Shown here: positions 27,841 to 37,976 of the stretch, piece by piece
Numbering within the stretch: position 1 is the stretch's first letter
How the letters are laid out: each line of letters begins with the position of its first letter
Source of the DNA: Ruegeria atlantica
GTDB taxonomy: Bacteria > Pseudomonadota > Alphaproteobacteria > Rhodobacterales > Rhodobacteraceae
Assembly (NCBI GenBank): GCA_013032095.1
Contig: WQBJ01000018.1
Location: 23,426-87,425 of the forward strand
Direction: 5' to 3'
DNA length: 64,000 nucleotides
The notes under the pieces: generated by a model
Database searches by the model: none
What the model saw: only the letters and a program-made list of their open reading frames with translations
What the model was told of the DNA's origin: nothing
Translations under genes and position numbers: made by a program

Positions 27841-27864
27841 CACATGCCTCAGCACATGTCTCAG
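27841..27864. repeat. Tandem 12-base repeat upstream of the porin gene
   Basis: Two adjacent copies of CACATGYCTCAG (27841-27852 and 27853-27864) differ at one base. They lie 36 bases upstream of the porin start, in the probable leader or promoter, and could be a protein-binding site or a duplication. The remainder of the 27806-28086 gap shows no gene. Confidence 0.5.
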
Positions 27865-28086
27865 CACGGGAACCGTTTCGCTCTTTTTGCCCCCGACACG
27901 CAAGCTTGGCATAAATGATTTGACCGCATTGACCGGAAATTGGTGCAAGGATGCCACAGTCTGTTTTCATGGCCTAAGCGGCCCCATGCCCACCCTTATG
28001 TGACAATAATAGGGTTGTTGCTGAACAGGTCCTTGTCTAGGAGTATCCCTGACAACGTAGACCAAAGTGAACAGGACCAGTCGATA

Positions 28087-28572
28087 ATGCGCCTGCAGAC
28101 GATTTTCGGTTTGATCATAATGACTGCTGCCGTGTCGGCCTGCGGACAGAATCGGGGTGCCGATCCGAACCCGAATGTTCTCGCTACCGGCGGTGATTCC
28201 GACGAACAAGAATTCAACGATCCGGAACGCTCGACCATCTGGGATCTGTTCAGCGGTGCCAACTCAGAACAGGTCACAAGTGTGAATCGCTATCTGTGGG
28301 CTGCGTCCTTGGATGTTCTGAATTTCTTACCGGTCCAGGAAGTTGACCCATTTACTGGTGTAATCGTAACGGGATACGGCACACCTCCGGGTGGAGGGCG
28401 ACAGTATCGTGCCACAGTTCACATCAGTGATCCGGCTCTGGCAGCGCGGTCTTTGTCGGTTGCACTGCAGACAAGCGGTGGTGCTCCGGTCAGCGCAGCC
28501 ACCACTCGCGCGATCGAAGATGCAATCCTGTCTCGCGCCCGTCAGTTGCGCATTGCGGACAACAAGCTCTAG
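28087..28572 (+). CDS. DUF3576 lipoprotein
   Basis: A 161-residue lipoprotein: the signal ends in VSAC with lipidated Cys19, and the mature part carries the DUF3576 pattern (STIWDLF, VNRYLWAASLDVLNFLPV, DPFTGVIVTGYG). Function unknown. The family is common in alphaproteobacteria next to leuS and lptE, which suggests an envelope role. The ATG at 28087 is chosen because the lipoprotein signal starts there. A terminator separates it from leuS. Confidence 0.85.
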   Translation: MRLQTIFGLIIMTAAVSACGQNRGADPNPNVLATGGDSDEQEFNDPERSTIWDLFSGANSEQVTSVNRYLWAASLDVLNFLPVQEVDPFTGVIVTGYGTPPGGGRQYRATVHISDPALAARSLSVALQTSGGAPVSAATTRAIEDAILSRARQLRIADNKL

Positions 28573-28600
28573 CAACTCGCCGAAAATCACAATATTACCA

Positions 28601-28627
28601 CGCCGGGTTCACGCCCGGCGTTTTTAT
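28601..28627 (+). terminator. Rho-independent terminator between DUF3576 and leuS
   Basis: A seven-base-pair GC stem (28601-28607 with 28614-28620), six-base loop and five Ts. It ends only about 18 bases before the leuS start, so leuS has either a promoter inside DUF3576 or read-through that could be regulated. Confidence 0.8.
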
Positions 28628-28644
28628 TCACGAAGGACCGCACG

Positions 28645-31197
28645 ATGTCTCGCTACTCGGCCAACGAAATCGAAGCAAAATGGCAAGAGGCCTGGGACAA
28701 GGCCGGAATCTTCACCGCCAAACGTACGGCGGACAAGCCGAAATACTACGTGCTTGAGATGTTCCCCTACCCGTCGGGGCGAATCCATATGGGGCACGTG
28801 CGCAACTATACGATGGGTGACGTGATCGCGCGTCATAAACTGGCGACCGGGCATAACGTTCTTCACCCGATGGGCTGGGATGCGTTCGGGATGCCTGCCG
28901 AGAACGCCGCGATGGCCATTGGCGGCCACCCCAAGGACTGGACCTATGGCAACATCGCCGACATGCGCGGGCAGATGAAACCACTGGGTCTGTCGATTGA
29001 CTGGTCCCGCGAATTCGCCACCTGTGACCCAGAATATTACGGTCAGCAGCAGGCATTGTTCCTTGATATGCTTGATGCAGGGCTGGTTTACCGCAAGAAC
29101 GCTGTGGTGAACTGGGACCCGGTCGATATGACCGTTCTGGCCAACGAGCAGGTGGAAAACGGGCGCGGCTGGCGCTCGGGTGCGCTGGTGGAGCGGCGGG
29201 AACTGACGCAGTGGTTCTTCAAGATCTCGGATTATTCCGAGGAACTGCTGGACGCGCTGGATACGCTGGAGAACTGGCCTGCCAAGGTGCGCCTGATGCA
29301 GGAAAACTGGATCGGCAAGTCTCGTGGCCTGCAATTCGGCTTTGAACGCACCGATGGCGGAGAGCCGATCACCGTCTATACGACTCGCCCCGACACGCTG
29401 TTGGGTGCCTCTTTCGTTGGTATCTCGCCGGATCACCCGATTGCCAAGGCTTTGGAGACCGAAAACCCCGAAGTCGCTGAATTCGTGGCCGAATGCCGCA
29501 AGGGCGGCACCACCGAAGAGGCCATCGAGACCGCCGAGAAGCTGGGCTATGACACCGGTATCCGGGTCAAGCACCCGCTGGACCCGAACTGGGAGCTGCC
29601 GGTCTGGATCGCCAACTTCATCCTGATGGACTATGGCACCGGCGCGATCTTCGCTTGCCCGGCGCATGACCAGCGAGACCTCGACTTCTGCCGCAAATAC
29701 GGCCTGCCCGTGGTCGATACCTTCTTTGCGCTGGAAGATGACACACCGGTCGACAAGATAGCATTCGTCCCGCCGAAAACCGAAAAAGTCCGCTGGGTGA
29801 ACCATTTCGCGGGCCTAACAGAGGCCACCGGCGACGAGGCCATCAACGCCACCGTCGATTTCGCCGAAAAGGCGGGTTGGGGTGAAGGAGTTACCAAATT
29901 CCGCCTGCGTGACTGGGGCCTCAGCCGCCAACGCTATTGGGGCTGCCCGATTCCCGTTGTTCACTGCGAAAAATGCGGCACGGTGCCCGAGAAGAAAGAG
30001 AATCTGCCGATCGAACTGCCCTATGACGATGGCAACGGCAAACCCATCGACTTCTCGATCCCCGGTAATCCGCTGGACCGCCACCCCAATTGGCGAGACA
30101 CTCCTTGCCCGTCCTGCGGCGCGCCGGCCAAGCGCGAAACCGATACGATGGACACGTTCGTCGATTCGTCCTGGTACTACGCCCGATTCACCGCCCCGCG
30201 CGCCGAAACGCCCACCAATCTGGCCGAGGCCGAATACTGGATGAATGTCGACCAGTATATCGGCGGCATTGAGCATGCGATTCTGCACCTGCTCTATTCC
30301 CGTTTTTTCGCGCGGGCGATGCAGATCACCGGCCACCTGCCGAAAAAGGCCATCGAACCCTTCGATGCGCTGTTCACCCAAGGCATGGTGACGCACGAAA
30401 TCTACCAGACCTGCGATGCCAAAGGCCGCCCGGTCTATCACCTGCCCGAGGATGTGACCGACGGCAAACTGGCAGATGGTACCGAGGTCGAGATCATCCC
30501 CTCGGCCAAGATGTCGAAATCCAAGAAGAACGTGGTCGATCCGGTTAGCATCATCTCAGCCTTTGGGGCAGATACAGCGCGCTGGTTCGTACTGTCCGAT
30601 TCACCGCCCGAGCGGGACGTGGAATGGACCGCATCTGGGGCCGAGGCCGCGTTCAAGCACCTCAGCCGTGTGCATCGCATTGCTTCCGAGATCGCGGAAT
30701 CGGACATCCCGGCCAATGCCGAGGACGAAACGCTGCTGCGCGAGATGCACAAGGCCATCCACGACGTCACCGGTGGTGTGGAGTCTTTTGGCTTTAACGC
30801 CTCGATCGCCAAGCTTTATGCCTTCACCAACACACTGGCCAAGTCCAAGGCTGGCACCGCAGCCAAACGCGAGGCCGCCAAAACTCTGGCGCAGCTGATG
30901 TCGCCCATGACCCCACATTTGTCCGAGGAACTCTGGCAACTCTTGGGCAGTGAAGGATTGGTTGCAACGGCACCATGGCCCATCGCGGACGAAGCAATGT
31001 TGGTCGATGACACGATTACCCTGCCGATCCAGATCAACGGCAAGCGCCGCGCGGAAATCAGCGTGGCCAAGGATTTGGCCAAGGACGAGGTTGAAAAAAT
31101 TGCGCTCAGCACCGAAGCTGTGCAAAAGGCGCTGGATGGCAATGCGCCGAAGAAGGTGATTGTTGTTCCGGGCCGAATCGTAAATGTCGTTGTTTGA
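28645..31197 (+). CDS. leuS: Leucine--tRNA ligase
   Basis: An 850-residue class Ia synthetase. The HIGH-type signature HMGH is near residue 50, the CP1 editing domain (about 220-420) has the threonine-rich [10 protein letters not shown] segment and the editing-site [17 protein letters not shown], and KMSKS spans residues 622-626. It charges tRNA-Leu and edits mischarged products. Followed without a gap by lptE (14-base overlap) and holA, the usual order in this bacterial group. Confidence 0.97.
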   Translation: MSRYSANEIEAKWQEAWDKAGIFTAKRTADKPKYYVLEMFPYPSGRIHMGHVRNYTMGDVIARHKLATGHNVLHPMGWDAFGMPAENAAMAIGGHPKDWTYGNIADMRGQMKPLGLSIDWSREFATCDPEYYGQQQALFLDMLDAGLVYRKNAVVNWDPVDMTVLANEQVENGRGWRSGALVERRELTQWFFKISDYSEELLDALDTLENWPAKVRLMQENWIGKSRGLQFGFERTDGGEPITVYTTRPDTLLGASFVGISPDHPIAKALETENPEVAEFVAECRKGGTTEEAIETAEKLGYDTGIRVKHPLDPNWELPVWIANFILMDYGTGAIFACPAHDQRDLDFCRKYGLPVVDTFFALEDDTPVDKIAFVPPKTEKVRWVNHFAGLTEATGDEAINATVDFAEKAGWGEGVTKFRLRDWGLSRQRYWGCPIPVVHCEKCGTVPEKKENLPIELPYDDGNGKPIDFSIPGNPLDRHPNWRDTPCPSCGAPAKRETDTMDTFVDSSWYYARFTAPRAETPTNLAEAEYWMNVDQYIGGIEHAILHLLYSRFFARAMQITGHLPKKAIEPFDALFTQGMVTHEIYQTCDAKGRPVYHLPEDVTDGKLADGTEVEIIPSAKMSKSKKNVVDPVSIISAFGADTARWFVLSDSPPERDVEWTASGAEAAFKHLSRVHRIASEIAESDIPANAEDETLLREMHKAIHDVTGGVESFGFNASIAKLYAFTNTLAKSKAGTAAKREAAKTLAQLMSPMTPHLSEELWQLLGSEGLVATAPWPIADEAMLVDDTITLPIQINGKRRAEISVAKDLAKDEVEKIALSTEAVQKALDGNAPKKVIVVPGRIVNVVV

Positions 31198-31675
31198 TCG
31201 CAGAACCCTGTTGATGATGCCGCTGGCGCTCGCCGCCTGCGGCTTTGAACCTGTTTACGCACCCGGAGGGTCGGGCGCGGCACTGAACGGCCAGGTCCAG
31301 GTATCAGCCCCAAACACAACCGATAGCTACCAGTTGGTCCAGAACCTTGAGCAACGGTTGGGCCGCAGCGCAAGCTCGGGTAGCGCCTACGATTTGGATG
31401 TGAGCGTTGCCACCGTGACACGGGCTGCCGCGATCACGACGACAAACGAAACCAATCGCTATTCCATTGATGGTGAAGCGACCTACACACTCAGATCAAA
31501 TGAAACCGGGCAGGTGATTGCCTCAGGCTCTGTTGAGGACTTTGTCGGATATTCCGCGGCTGGTTCGACAGTTTCGACGCTGGCAGACGAGCGGGACGCC
31601 AAGAAACGGTTGATGGTGATTCTGTCGGATCAGATCGTGAACCAGCTGTATGCAGCGCCGGGTCTTGGCACATGA
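31184..31675 (+). CDS. lptE: LPS-assembly lipoprotein LptE
   Basis: A 163-residue lipoprotein with a signal ending ALAAC (lipidated Cys19) followed by [10 protein letters not shown], the hallmark N-terminus of alphaproteobacterial LptE. It plugs LptD in the outer membrane for LPS insertion. Its start lies inside the end of leuS and its stop overlaps holA by four bases, so all three are translationally coupled. Confidence 0.92.
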   Translation: MSLFDRRTLLMMPLALAACGFEPVYAPGGSGAALNGQVQVSAPNTTDSYQLVQNLEQRLGRSASSGSAYDLDVSVATVTRAAAITTTNETNRYSIDGEATYTLRSNETGQVIASGSVEDFVGYSAAGSTVSTLADERDAKKRLMVILSDQIVNQLYAAPGLGT

Positions 31676-32700
31676 AGCTCAGCCCGCGCGAGGCTGAAGG
31701 GTATTTCGCCCGTCCTGACGCCGACAAGGCCGGGCTGCTGATCTACGGCGCGGATGCGATGCGCGTGGCGCTGAAACGCCAGCAGGTTCTGGCCGCGCTT
31801 CTGGGTGCCAGTGCCGAAGAGGAAATGCGGCTGACCCGGATGCCCGGAGCAGATCTGCGCAGCGATCCCGCTCTCTTGCTGGATGCGGTCAAAGCGGTAG
31901 GGTTCTTCCCCGGTCCGCGCGCCGTTTTTGTCGAAGACACCACTGACGTCGCCGCCCCTGCTATCATTGCAGCGTTCGAGGATTGGGCCCCTGGCGATGC
32001 CCAAATCATCGTCACTGCCGGGCAGTTGAAACCTAGTTCGAAAATCCGGAAAACCTTCGAGGCTCACCCAGCAGCTTACGCAGTTGGCATCTATGACGAT
32101 CCGCCTTCACGCGGTGAAATCGAGCGGATCCTTTCTGAGGCCGGAGTGCAAAACATCCCCCGCGATTCGATGTCGGCTATCACTGAGTTGGCCACTGGAA
32201 TCAGCCCCGGGGATTTCGCGCAAACAATTGAAAAGCTGTCTCTTTACAAACGCGGAGACAGCTCCGAGTTGACTATAGAAGACATCGAAGCCTGTGCCCC
32301 TCGCTCGACCGAGGCCGCTCTGGATGACGTTCTGAACGTGGTCGCCGAGGGCCGCGCTGGCGAGATCGGTCCGCTGATCCGTCGATTGCAATCACAAGGC
32401 ACCAACGCGGTCAGCCTGTGCATCGGCGCGACACGGCATTTTAGAACACTCTACGCTTGCGCGTCCGATCCCGGTGGTGCAGCACAGGGGATCGGCAAGC
32501 TGCGACCTCCAGTCTACGGCAAACGTCGCGACCGGATTTTGCGGCAGGCGCAGGGATGGGGCGCACCGAAGTTACAAACGGCATTGACCGTTCTCACCGA
32601 CACCGACTTGTCACTTCGGTCGGCGGGACAGACCGCCCCGGCTATGGCTTTGGTCGAACGCGCGATGATCCGTTTGGCTATGCTGGCGCGGTCTCGTTAA
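31672..32700 (+). CDS. holA: DNA polymerase III subunit delta
   Basis: A 342-residue delta subunit of the clamp loader. LLIYGADAMRV near residue 21, a VEDTTD motif near residue 83 and the C-terminal helical collar that includes LCIGATRHFRTLY match HolA. It opens the beta clamp with the gamma complex. It ends by overlapping the convergent flavoprotein gene by four bases. Confidence 0.93.
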   Translation: MKLSPREAEGYFARPDADKAGLLIYGADAMRVALKRQQVLAALLGASAEEEMRLTRMPGADLRSDPALLLDAVKAVGFFPGPRAVFVEDTTDVAAPAIIAAFEDWAPGDAQIIVTAGQLKPSSKIRKTFEAHPAAYAVGIYDDPPSRGEIERILSEAGVQNIPRDSMSAITELATGISPGDFAQTIEKLSLYKRGDSSELTIEDIEACAPRSTEAALDDVLNVVAEGRAGEIGPLIRRLQSQGTNAVSLCIGATRHFRTLYACASDPGGAAQGIGKLRPPVYGKRRDRILRQAQGWGAPKLQTALTVLTDTDLSLRSAGQTAPAMALVERAMIRLAMLARSR

Positions 32701-33878
32701 CTCGCTTTCAGCCAGTTCACCGCCGAGCGTCCAGCCCACCGCCCCGTCGCCAAGCAGGCCGTCAGAAGGTAGCCCCCTGTCGGAGCCTCCCAATCCAGCA
32801 TCTCTCCGGCGCAAAACACGCCGGGCAGCTCGGTCAGCATCAACCCGTCATTCATTGCAGCACGCTTAACACCGCCTGCCGTCGAAATGGCTTCGTCCAT
32901 CGGGCGCAAACCAGCGTGCAGGATCGGCAGGTTTTTAAGGGCGCTCGACCATTGTGCTTGTGGCAGCGCGTTGCTTTTGACCATCTCATGAAACAGCGCC
33001 ACTTTCTGCGGTGACATGCGCAGCGACTTTTTCAGCCATTGTGACAGGGTGGTCTTGGATTTCTTCGCCTCCAACCGAGATTGCAGCGTCGCTGTGTCCA
33101 AATCAGGAGCCAGATCAACGTATAGTGATGCGCCTTCTCGCAAAGCCGGTGTCAGGGAATACAGCCCCCCGCCTTCCAGCCCGTTCGCCGAGATCGTGGC
33201 CTCACCGCGGCTTTGCAACTCTCCGGCTGTCCAGCGCACTGATTTTAATGCCGCGCCAAAATGGGGCTGCATGTGAGGGCTCCAACTGACAGACAGCGCC
33301 GAGTTGGATGGTGCAAAGGGTGCAATCTCGGCACCCTTGTCCCGCAGGATTTGCGCCCATTGGCCGTCTGATCCCAGCCTGGCCCAACTGGCCCCGCCCA
33401 GCGCAAGCACTGTGGCATCCGGGTTGAGGCTCTGCCTGCCATCCGGCGTGTCAAACAGCAGCGTATGACCTTCCCACCCTATCCAGCGCCAACGGGTTTC
33501 GATCTGAACACCCACACCCTCCTGCCGACCCAACCAGGCCCGCAACAGCGGCGAGGCTTTCATTGCGGTGGGAAACACTCGTCCGGTCGAACCGGTAAAC
33601 ATCTCCTGCCCCAACCCCTGCGCCCAGTTTTGCACCTTTGCTGCATCAAATTCGGCGATTATCGGGCGCAGCCAGTCCGACGCCGCGCCATATGCGAGCA
33701 TCAATGTCTCGAACGGTTCGTCCTTGGTCAGATTCAGGCCTGATTTCCCAGCCATCAGGAATTTGCGCGCGACCGAGGGCTTGGCCTCGGCCACCAGCAC
33801 GCTATGACCCGCGACAGCCAACTCCTCTGCCGCCATCAAGCCCGCGGGACCAGCCCCGATTACCACTGCCTGCGCCAT
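32697..33878 (-). CDS. HI0933/TIGR03862-family flavoprotein
   Basis: A 393-residue FAD protein with N-terminal GAGPAGLMAAEELA (residues 8-21), the AGKSGLNLT motif near residue 43 and the C-terminal GGV-hAGEMLDWEAPTGGYLL motif of the HI0933-like group. Related proteins bind FAD and possibly NAD(P)H; some act on tRNA or are uncharacterised reductases, so no reaction is assigned. It is monocistronic and divergent from the HNH gene. Confidence 0.88.
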   Translation of the reverse strand: MAQAVVIGAGPAGLMAAEELAVAGHSVLVAEAKPSVARKFLMAGKSGLNLTKDEPFETLMLAYGAASDWLRPIIAEFDAAKVQNWAQGLGQEMFTGSTGRVFPTAMKASPLLRAWLGRQEGVGVQIETRWRWIGWEGHTLLFDTPDGRQSLNPDATVLALGGASWARLGSDGQWAQILRDKGAEIAPFAPSNSALSVSWSPHMQPHFGAALKSVRWTAGELQSRGEATISANGLEGGGLYSLTPALREGASLYVDLAPDLDTATLQSRLEAKKSKTTLSQWLKKSLRMSPQKVALFHEMVKSNALPQAQWSSALKNLPILHAGLRPMDEAISTAGGVKRAAMNDGLMLTELPGVFCAGEMLDWEAPTGGYLLTACLATGRWAGRSAVNWLKAS

Positions 33879-33926
33879 CTTCGTCCTCTTGCCTTCTTCG
33901 CCATCCGGCGCAAATTGGTGAATGCC

Positions 33927-34223
33927 ATGTCAAACAGTGACCCGATCTGCCCGCTTTGTGATCGCCCCATACCGGATGGGGGCGGCAGCCTGCACCATCT
34001 GATCCCAAAACTCAAAGGGGGCAAGGGCGGACCGACGGTTTTGCTACATGTGATTTGCCACAAGGAAATCCACGCCACCCTGACTGAGGGTGAGTTGGCG
34101 CGTGAGTTCAACACGGTCGAAGCTCTGCGCGCCCACCCCCGTCTGGAGAAATTTCTGCACTGGGTTCGCAAACGCCCACCCGGATTCCGATCAAAAGTAC
34201 CGGGAAAACGACGCGGGCGCTGA
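33927..34223 (+). CDS. HNH-endonuclease-fold protein
   Basis: A 98-residue protein. CPLC (Cys8, Cys11) and the HVICHKEIH segment (Cys44 and His45) could form a zinc knuckle; LHHLIP (His23, His24) and the final His49 supply the HNH metal site. It stands alone without toxin, phage or restriction neighbours, so a repair or housekeeping nuclease role is possible but unproven. The start is the ATG at 33927; the upstream ribosome site is weak. Its TGA stop abuts the stop of the convergent VOC gene. Confidence 0.8.
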   Translation: MSNSDPICPLCDRPIPDGGGSLHHLIPKLKGGKGGPTVLLHVICHKEIHATLTEGELAREFNTVEALRAHPRLEKFLHWVRKRPPGFRSKVPGKRRGR

Positions 34224-34961
34224 TCAACCTGGTCGCACAGGATCACCGAAAGCATCGCGGAGAGAACCCGTCAGGCCCTGAACTTCCAACCCCCGGTAAT
34301 CTGGTGCGGGTGCAAACTGCGCCCCGGCAAGATGCTGGAATTCCAGCGTGGTATAGGGGCGTTTCCACAGCCATTCACGGTTTTCAACTGACCAGAGGTC
34401 CGCATTCGGCGGGACCTCATCGGTGAACGCATAGAAATGCAGATCGAATCCGTACTGGGCCACATCCTGAACTGAAAGCAGCCGCATGCCCTGTGCGCGG
34501 CAGAACGCGTCTTCGGCGGCAATATCCCCTGTGCGCAGGGTAATCTGGCCGATGCAGGCATTGGCAAAAGGGTCGGAGGGATCAGCGGCATTCTCGGGGC
34601 GGTTGCCTTCGAAATCATATTGCAGCAGTTCGATCACAAATCCTTCGGGATCTTTCAGATGACACATATAGCCGATGTCGAGAAATTGTTTCGGGTTCGA
34701 AACCTGAACCCCTTTCTGACGCAGATGCGCGGCCGCGAGATCGACATCCGGCACGGTGATCCCGATTTTCCAGTATCGTTGCCCACCGTCGTGTGTGTAT
34801 CCGCCTCCGCCCGGCATCAGCAGCAGGTCCGCATCCTGACCAGCATACCCGGCGCGCTGGTTCGGCCCCTGCGCGCGCATCTTCATGCCCAGAACCTCCA
34901 TGTAGAACCCGGCCATGCGATCCGGATCGGCAACACGCAGCAGCACAGCGGACAATCTCAT
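34224..34961 (-). CDS. Two-domain VOC (glyoxalase/dioxygenase-fold) protein
   Basis: A 245-residue protein with an N-terminal VOC module (about 1-125; VADPDRMAGFYMEVLGMKM and the KDPEGFVIELLQY metal-ligand region) and a diverged second module (about 135-230). The family includes glyoxalases, extradiol dioxygenases and fosfomycin-resistance proteins; which reaction occurs here is unknown. The ATG at 34961 overlaps the stop of the upstream hydratase (ATGA) and is preferred over the GTG at 34967. Last gene of an SDR-hydratase-VOC operon. Confidence 0.85.
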   Translation of the reverse strand: MRLSAVLLRVADPDRMAGFYMEVLGMKMRAQGPNQRAGYAGQDADLLLMPGGGGYTHDGGQRYWKIGITVPDVDLAAAHLRQKGVQVSNPKQFLDIGYMCHLKDPEGFVIELLQYDFEGNRPENAADPSDPFANACIGQITLRTGDIAAEDAFCRAQGMRLLSVQDVAQYGFDLHFYAFTDEVPPNADLWSVENREWLWKRPYTTLEFQHLAGAQFAPAPDYRGLEVQGLTGSLRDAFGDPVRPG

Positions 34962-35566
34962 CGGCACATCCTTGCAATTCCGGCGGCGACTTGCGGGTCG
35001 GCGGACAGGCTGTCTGCCACCAGATCATGGGCCACAGACATCAGTTGGTCAGGCTCGACTACACGGTCGATCAGCCCGAATTCATAGGCCTCGTTCGCGG
35101 TAACCTTCTGCCCGGCCATCAAAATCAGCTTGGTGCGTGCTGATCCGATCAGAGCGGCCATGCGCACAGGGTCTGAAGGCTGCGGCAGAAAGCCCAGCTT
35201 CATCACCGGGTAAAAGATCTTGGCGTGCGGCACCGCGATGCGCAGATCGCAGGCCAGCACCATGCCATTTGCTCCACCAGCCAGCGTCCCGTTCAATGCC
35301 GCAATCGTCAGGCACGGCAAGGCGGCGATGGCACCCGACAACCTCTCCCACAGGTCCGAGGTTGCAAGCCCTGCACGCGCCTCGTCCAGATCGGCCCCGG
35401 CGCTGAACACTTTGCCCACGCCGGTCAGGATCAGAGCGCGGGCTTCGGTCGCGGCCTCGGCAATATCGACCAGTTCCGCCAGCATCGCTTCGGTCAGCGC
35501 GTTGGCCTTTTGCGGGTTATTGAGCGTAACCGTCCACAACCCATCCGCTTTGGTCAGTTCAATCAC
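34958..35566 (-). CDS. Enoyl-CoA hydratase/isomerase family protein, C-terminally short
   Basis: A 202-residue crotonase-fold protein with SAGADLDE near residue 56 and an oxyanion-hole region LNGTLAGGANGMVLACDLRIA near residue 91. It stops about 55 residues before the usual end of the family, after VAAGIARMCR, so the C-terminal helices that cap the active site and aid trimer formation are missing. The usual catalytic glutamates are not clearly present. Its ends overlap both neighbouring genes by four bases, indicating a tight operon rather than a fresh truncation. Confidence 0.83.
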   Translation of the reverse strand: MIELTKADGLWTVTLNNPQKANALTEAMLAELVDIAEAATEARALILTGVGKVFSAGADLDEARAGLATSDLWERLSGAIAALPCLTIAALNGTLAGGANGMVLACDLRIAVPHAKIFYPVMKLGFLPQPSDPVRMAALIGSARTKLILMAGQKVTANEAYEFGLIDRVVEPDQLMSVAHDLVADSLSADPQVAAGIARMCR

Positions 35567-36306
35567 GTCAGGCCAACCCTTTTGCGAATGTCCTCGCGCC
35601 GAAGCGAGATTTCAGAACCCAGAAATTCATCTGCATCCTTCGAGCACATCCACAACAGCGCCCGTGCAGGCCAGTCGGCGGGGATGTGATCGCTCCAATC
35701 CAGCTGGCTGACGGCATTTATGCCGCTAGCCTTGATGACGCGTTGCATATCCGTGGCCACAGTTCCCGGTGACAGGCCCATGGCGCGGATGCCGTGTATG
35801 GACTCCTCTAGATGCAGGCATTCGGTCAGCATCTTGGCGCCTGCCTTGGATGCACAATAATGACTCCATGCCTCAATCGCGTTCGTGGCCGCGCCCGAGG
35901 AGATCGTGATCACCGTGCCTCCACCTGCGGCGCGCATAACGGGCAGAGCGGCCCGCATCCCGTAGAAGACACCCTTGAGATTGATGTCAATTGCGCTGCT
36001 CCAAGCCGCGACATCAGCGTTGGAAAGATGAAAGATTGGATCAATTACCCCTGCATTGCCAATCAGCACGTCCAATCCACCGAACCGATCAACGCAATCG
36101 GCTACGGCCTGTTCGACCTGCGCGAAATCGCTGACATCGCACTGCAGCGCGATAGCATTGTCGCCCAGCGCATCCGCCAGCGCCCCGATTTGATCGCGAT
36201 TGCGCGCCACCAGGGCGACATTCGCCCCCGCTGCGGCAAATACGCGCCCCGCCTCGGCCCCGATGCCGCGGCTGGCCCCTGTTATCAGTACGGTTTTCCC
36301 CTGCAT
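35563..36306 (-). CDS. Short-chain dehydrogenase/reductase
   Basis: A 247-residue classical SDR: cofactor motif TGASRGIG at 9-16, NAG at 84-86, and catalytic Ser137, Tyr150 and Lys154 (YCASK). The substrate is unknown. The basic Arg35 after the second strand suggests NADP(H). The start at 36306 places the Rossmann motif at the N-terminus. It is the first gene of the operon with the hydratase-like and VOC genes, a grouping that suggests oxidation of a CoA-linked or cyclic metabolite. Confidence 0.9.
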   Translation of the reverse strand: MQGKTVLITGASRGIGAEAGRVFAAAGANVALVARNRDQIGALADALGDNAIALQCDVSDFAQVEQAVADCVDRFGGLDVLIGNAGVIDPIFHLSNADVAAWSSAIDINLKGVFYGMRAALPVMRAAGGGTVITISSGAATNAIEAWSHYCASKAGAKMLTECLHLEESIHGIRAMGLSPGTVATDMQRVIKASGINAVSQLDWSDHIPADWPARALLWMCSKDADEFLGSEISLRREDIRKRVGLT

Positions 36307-36445
36307 TTGAACCCTGTACCTCCGTTGTTTTGAGATTGTGTGAATCTGTACCGCGCCAATGGGGAAAGCGTCCAGCCCTTGCCCCTTGACGCCCGCCGCC
36401 GCAAACACGACGATGCCGGCAAAATTGATCAAGAAGGGTTCTCAG

Positions 36446-37969
36446 ATGTCCGTTTTCCTTCGCCGTAGCAGCGGCGCAGTTCTGGCCTATGCCATTGTCA
36501 CACAAGGCGCGCTCGCCGATGTTACCGCACAACAGGTCTGGGACGACTGGCAGACTTATCTGACCCAGATGGGCTATACGGTAACGGCCGAACAATCCAC
36601 GTCGGGCGATGTGACCACAATCACCGATATGACTGTCGTCGCAACCGTGCCGGACACGGATGGGTCGTTCAAGATGACCATGCCGCAGATGACCCTGACG
36701 GAAAACGCCGACGGCACGGTCAGCATCGACTTGCCCGAAAGTTTCCCCATGACCGTATCCGGCGAGGAAGAGGGCGAGGTGTTCTCGGTCGATATAGAGT
36801 ACTACCACACCGGATTGGAAATGGTTGTTTCGGGCGACCCCGACGACATGACGTATGACTATTCCGCCCCCACGCTTGGCCTGAAGCTGGGCGGGCTGCA
36901 GGTCGATGACGAGACCGTGCCCGATGACATTGTGGCCATGGATCTAAAGATGACCGATCTGACCGGCAGTTCGCAGATGAAAACTGGCGAGACCCGTGCA
37001 CTAGATCAGAAAATGACCGCCGCCGGGCTAACCTATGATCTGGCGTTCAACGATCCCGAAGGATCAGATGACGGCAAGATAAACGGAACCCTGAACCAAC
37101 TGAACTTCGAAGGCACCAGCGTGATCCCCGAGGATTTTGACGGTTCCGATCCACAGACCTTCTTCAAGGGCGGTTTCTCGTTCTCGGGCCTCTTCACCTA
37201 TGCCTCAGGCCAAACCTCGATCGCGGGCACCAGCGAAGGTCAGGCATTCTCAATGGGCAGCGAGTCCGAAGGAGGACGGTTCGGCGTCAGCATCGACGAA
37301 CAGCGTCTGGCCTATGATGTCGAGCAAAACAGCGCCAAAATGGCGGTGACCACGGCCGACCTGCCCTTCCCGATTGAGATAGCGATGGCCAATGCCGGGC
37401 TGAAATTCGAATTTCCTGTGCACCAGTCCGAAGAAGTTCAGCCTTTTGGCTTCGCAATCAATCTGACGGATTTCACCATGTCGGACGTTCTTTGGAGCAT
37501 CTTCGACCCCGCTGGCACCCTTCCGCGTGATCCTGCAACGATCGCGCTGGATACCACCGGCACCGCCAAGGTCCTGACGAACATCTTCGACCCAGCCTCA
37601 GTTGAAGCTCTGGAAACATCGGGCGAAGCGCCAGGAGAGCTGCATTCGCTTAAGATCAATGAGCTTCTGGTGTCGCTCGTGGGCGCCAAACTCACCGGTG
37701 ACGGAGATTTCACCTTCGACAATTCAAATGCCTCCGAGCTCGACGGCCTGCCAACACCATCGGGTGTAGCGAACCTTCAACTGGTCGGGGCCAATGCCCT
37801 AATCGACAAGCTGATCAGCATGGGGCTGGTGCAGGAAAACCAAGCCGTAGGCGCGCGCATGATGATGGGCATGATGGCGGTTCCCGGCGAAGAGCCCGAC
37901 ACGCTGAATTCGAAAATTGAGTTCACCGAAGACGGACAGATTCTGGCCAACGGTCAGCGCATCAAGTGA
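36446..37969 (+). CDS. DUF2125 exported protein
   Basis: A 507-residue protein with an N-terminal signal peptide (cleavage near ALA, residue 24) and a long, acidic, beta-rich mature part matching DUF2125, a family typical of Rhodobacterales and rhizobia. No catalytic motif is visible; the repeating amphipathic strands recall lipid-transfer-type envelope proteins, but that is speculation. AGAAGGG precedes the ATG and a twelve-base-pair terminator follows. Confidence 0.82.
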   Translation: MSVFLRRSSGAVLAYAIVTQGALADVTAQQVWDDWQTYLTQMGYTVTAEQSTSGDVTTITDMTVVATVPDTDGSFKMTMPQMTLTENADGTVSIDLPESFPMTVSGEEEGEVFSVDIEYYHTGLEMVVSGDPDDMTYDYSAPTLGLKLGGLQVDDETVPDDIVAMDLKMTDLTGSSQMKTGETRALDQKMTAAGLTYDLAFNDPEGSDDGKINGTLNQLNFEGTSVIPEDFDGSDPQTFFKGGFSFSGLFTYASGQTSIAGTSEGQAFSMGSESEGGRFGVSIDEQRLAYDVEQNSAKMAVTTADLPFPIEIAMANAGLKFEFPVHQSEEVQPFGFAINLTDFTMSDVLWSIFDPAGTLPRDPATIALDTTGTAKVLTNIFDPASVEALETSGEAPGELHSLKINELLVSLVGAKLTGDGDFTFDNSNASELDGLPTPSGVANLQLVGANALIDKLISMGLVQENQAVGARMMMGMMAVPGEEPDTLNSKIEFTEDGQILANGQRIK

Positions 37970-37976
37970 TAGTGAC

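Noticed and set aside
28624..29805. Long minus-strand open frame (393 codons)
   Set aside because: Antisense to leuS, whose synthetase motifs are unmistakable.
33927..34223. Toxin or mobile element role for the HNH protein
   Set aside because: No antitoxin, integrase, phage or transposon genes nearby; it lies between ordinary housekeeping genes.
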